Assembly: GCA_964426135.1 (NCBI GenBank)
Contig: CAYRPN010000218.1
Coordinates: 1-5,213, forward strand
Direction: 5' to 3'
Length of the DNA: 5,213 nt
Source of the DNA: CAYRPN01 sp964426135
GTDB lineage: Bacteria; Planctomycetota; Phycisphaerae; Phycisphaerales; Phycisphaeraceae
This document shows positions 4,576 to 5,213 of this stretch, piece by piece; the first letter of the stretch is position 1, and each line of letters begins with the position of its first letter. Both the position numbers and the translations under genes were made by a program. The notes under the pieces are model-generated. The model was given only the letters and a program-made list of their open reading frames with translations, was not told the DNA's origin and searched no databases.

Positions 4576-4581
4576 TATACT
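4576..4581 (+). promoter_or_regulatory. Putative -10 box (TATACT) of the membrane-anchored protein gene
   Basis: TATACT in GCGGTATACTTCC lies 103 bp before the ATG at 4685. Its sequence matches the box before ispG. TTCTTC about 18 bp upstream is at best a weak -35. With the 263-bp gap and the repeat array after ispG, this suggests the downstream gene has its own promoter rather than depending on ispG. Confidence 0.35.
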
Positions 4582-4628
4582 TCCACCGTCTCCCTTCCCC
4601 TTGACGACATCCCGTTTCTGGCGCTCCC

Positions 4629-4662
4629 TCGCAACTTCGCTGCGACCGCGGAATCCGCGCGG
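4629..4662 (+). promoter_or_regulatory. Paired-arm sequences in the leader of the membrane-anchored protein gene
   Basis: TCGCA (4629-4633) and TGCGA (4641-4645) form a 5-bp stem with a 7-nt loop. They are followed at once by CCGCGGAATCCGCGCGG, which contains a second small inverted repeat (GCGG/CCGC). Both end about 10 nt before the GGGAGG ribosome site. The stems are short, and in GC-rich DNA such pairs can occur by chance. Confidence 0.2.
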
Positions 4663-4684
4663 AAACTCATTCGGGAGGTTTCCC

Positions 4685-5098
4685 ATGAAGGCCATTCTCC
4701 TCTTGATCGTGCTGATCGTCGCCGGCGTTTTCCTCGCGTACCAGTTCGGCGGGGTCGGGTCGTTCGACCCGCAGCAACAAGCCAAACAGTTCAACGCCAC
4801 GATCAAACCCGGCATGACCTGGAAAGAGGTCATGGACAAGTATCCGCCCAAGAAGCTGGCGGTCTACGGTCGCGATGACACCGGCGGCATCATCCGCACC
4901 AACGAGGAAAAGTTCATCCTCGCGAACTTCGAAAAGGTCGTACAGACGCCCGGTTTCCCCGATGGCTTCGACTTCTGCTACTTCTTCTCCGGCGAACATG
5001 CCTACGTCGTGAACTTCGACGCCGCAGGCACCGCGCAGAGCATCAGCAAAGCCCGCACGCTCGGCGACCTGATGAAGATCGGTGTGTCGACGGATTGA
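4685..5098 (+). CDS. Membrane-anchored small protein with BamE/SmpA-like domain pattern
   Basis: The 137-aa protein starts with a hydrophobic segment (MKAILLLIVLIVAGVFLAYQF, first 21 residues) that acts as a signal anchor. There is no cysteine lipobox, so it is probably not a lipoprotein. A polar linker (DPQQQAKQFN) follows. Then comes IKPGMTWKEVMDKYPPKK (40-57), which resembles the GMT...V...G.P turn-helix of BamE/SmpA-OmlA-like domains. The rest looks alpha/beta, with FDFCYFFSGEHAYVVNFDAAG (95-115) giving the strands. It is expected outside the cytoplasmic membrane. The ATG at 4685 is chosen because GGGAGG (4673-4678) lies six bases upstream and the hydrophobic anchor begins there; the frame is open further upstream to about 4418 but that part is pyrimidine-repeat and leader. 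The exact family is uncertain. Confidence 0.85.
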   Translation: MKAILLLIVLIVAGVFLAYQFGGVGSFDPQQQAKQFNATIKPGMTWKEVMDKYPPKKLAVYGRDDTGGIIRTNEEKFILANFEKVVQTPGFPDGFDFCYFFSGEHAYVVNFDAAGTAQSISKARTLGDLMKIGVSTD

Positions 5099-5213
5099 GC
5101 GCGGCAAGGGCGCGCCCGCAACGAATGGACGGCCATCCCCGGCCTTCGGCATGCCACGCGCATCCCGTTTAGCGACGGTCACTTTAGTAAACGCCGCCGA
5201 TGGCTGGATTCGG
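5099..5213. other. Right-edge intergenic sequence, no gene supported
   Basis: I see no coding region here. GGCC pairs at 5130-5147 could form a weak hairpin, and CGTTTA/TAAACG around 5166-5193 form a 6-bp inverted repeat with a 16-nt loop; neither has a T-run typical of a terminator. An ATG at about 5199 begins a frame that runs off the window (MAGF) but has no ribosome site. Confidence 0.4.

Noticed and set aside
4418..4684. 89-residue N-terminal extension of the 137-aa protein
   Set aside because: The region is the pyrimidine repeat and leader. The GGGAGG site and the hydrophobic anchor both place the start at 4685.
4667..5182. 171-codon minus-strand frame over the last gene
   Set aside because: Antisense shadow; the plus-strand product has a clear membrane anchor and ribosome site.
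1..5213. tRNA, rRNA, riboswitch or integrase genes
   Set aside because: No tRNA-like cloverleaf, rRNA signature, recognisable riboswitch core or tyrosine recombinase motif was seen on either strand by eye.

Overview
The window is GC-rich bacterial DNA (about 70% GC in a sampled stretch of ispG). It has three parts: the tail of an unidentified gene at the left edge, a run of minus-strand gene cassettes separated by integron attC-like sites, and a plus-strand chromosomal block with the isoprenoid gene ispG and a small membrane-anchored protein. The C-terminal extension of IspG, the TATACT-type -10 boxes and the way the attC arms translate (xNQxLxxTxxA, which I recall from the ends of hypothetical planctomycete proteins) suggest Planctomycetota or a neighbouring environmental phylum. 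That placement is inference.

Positions 1-381 (plus strand) hold the last 126 residues of a protein I cannot name. Its end overlaps by 28 bp the 3' end of the convergent minus-strand gene 354-800.

Positions 354-2948 (minus strand) hold five small genes in one direction, each just downstream of a structured 94-108 bp element. The genes, in reading order, are an unknown 161-aa protein, a 91-aa membrane protein of about 46% GC, an unknown 181-aa protein, an unknown 115-aa protein and a SUKH (SMI1/KNR4) protein of 148 aa. The elements have RYYYAAC/GTTRRRY-type core boxes at both ends, inverted inner arms and, in three of the five, two extra unpaired bases on one arm. Start codons lie 3-17 nt after one core box, and stop codons lie in or near the other. 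This is the architecture of integron cassettes. No integrase or attI is visible, so on this evidence it is a cluster of attC sites lacking an integrase (CALIN), or the far end of a larger integron. Two of the five elements are 90% identical to each other and form a second subtype.

Positions 2949-5213 (plus strand) hold the boundary and conserved genes. A TATACT box and an 11-bp perfect stem-loop precede ispG (3144-4421), which carries the three 4Fe-4S cysteines and the ligand glutamate. A short array of 7-bp repeats follows ispG. A second TATACT box precedes a 137-aa protein with an N-terminal membrane anchor and a BamE/SmpA-like motif (4685-5098). The last 115 bp show no supported gene.

The cassette genes probably do not form a pathway. 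Cassettes are independent units that share promoters, and here one resembles known immunity proteins while the others are unknown. IspG is a housekeeping enzyme that borders the array and appears unrelated to it.
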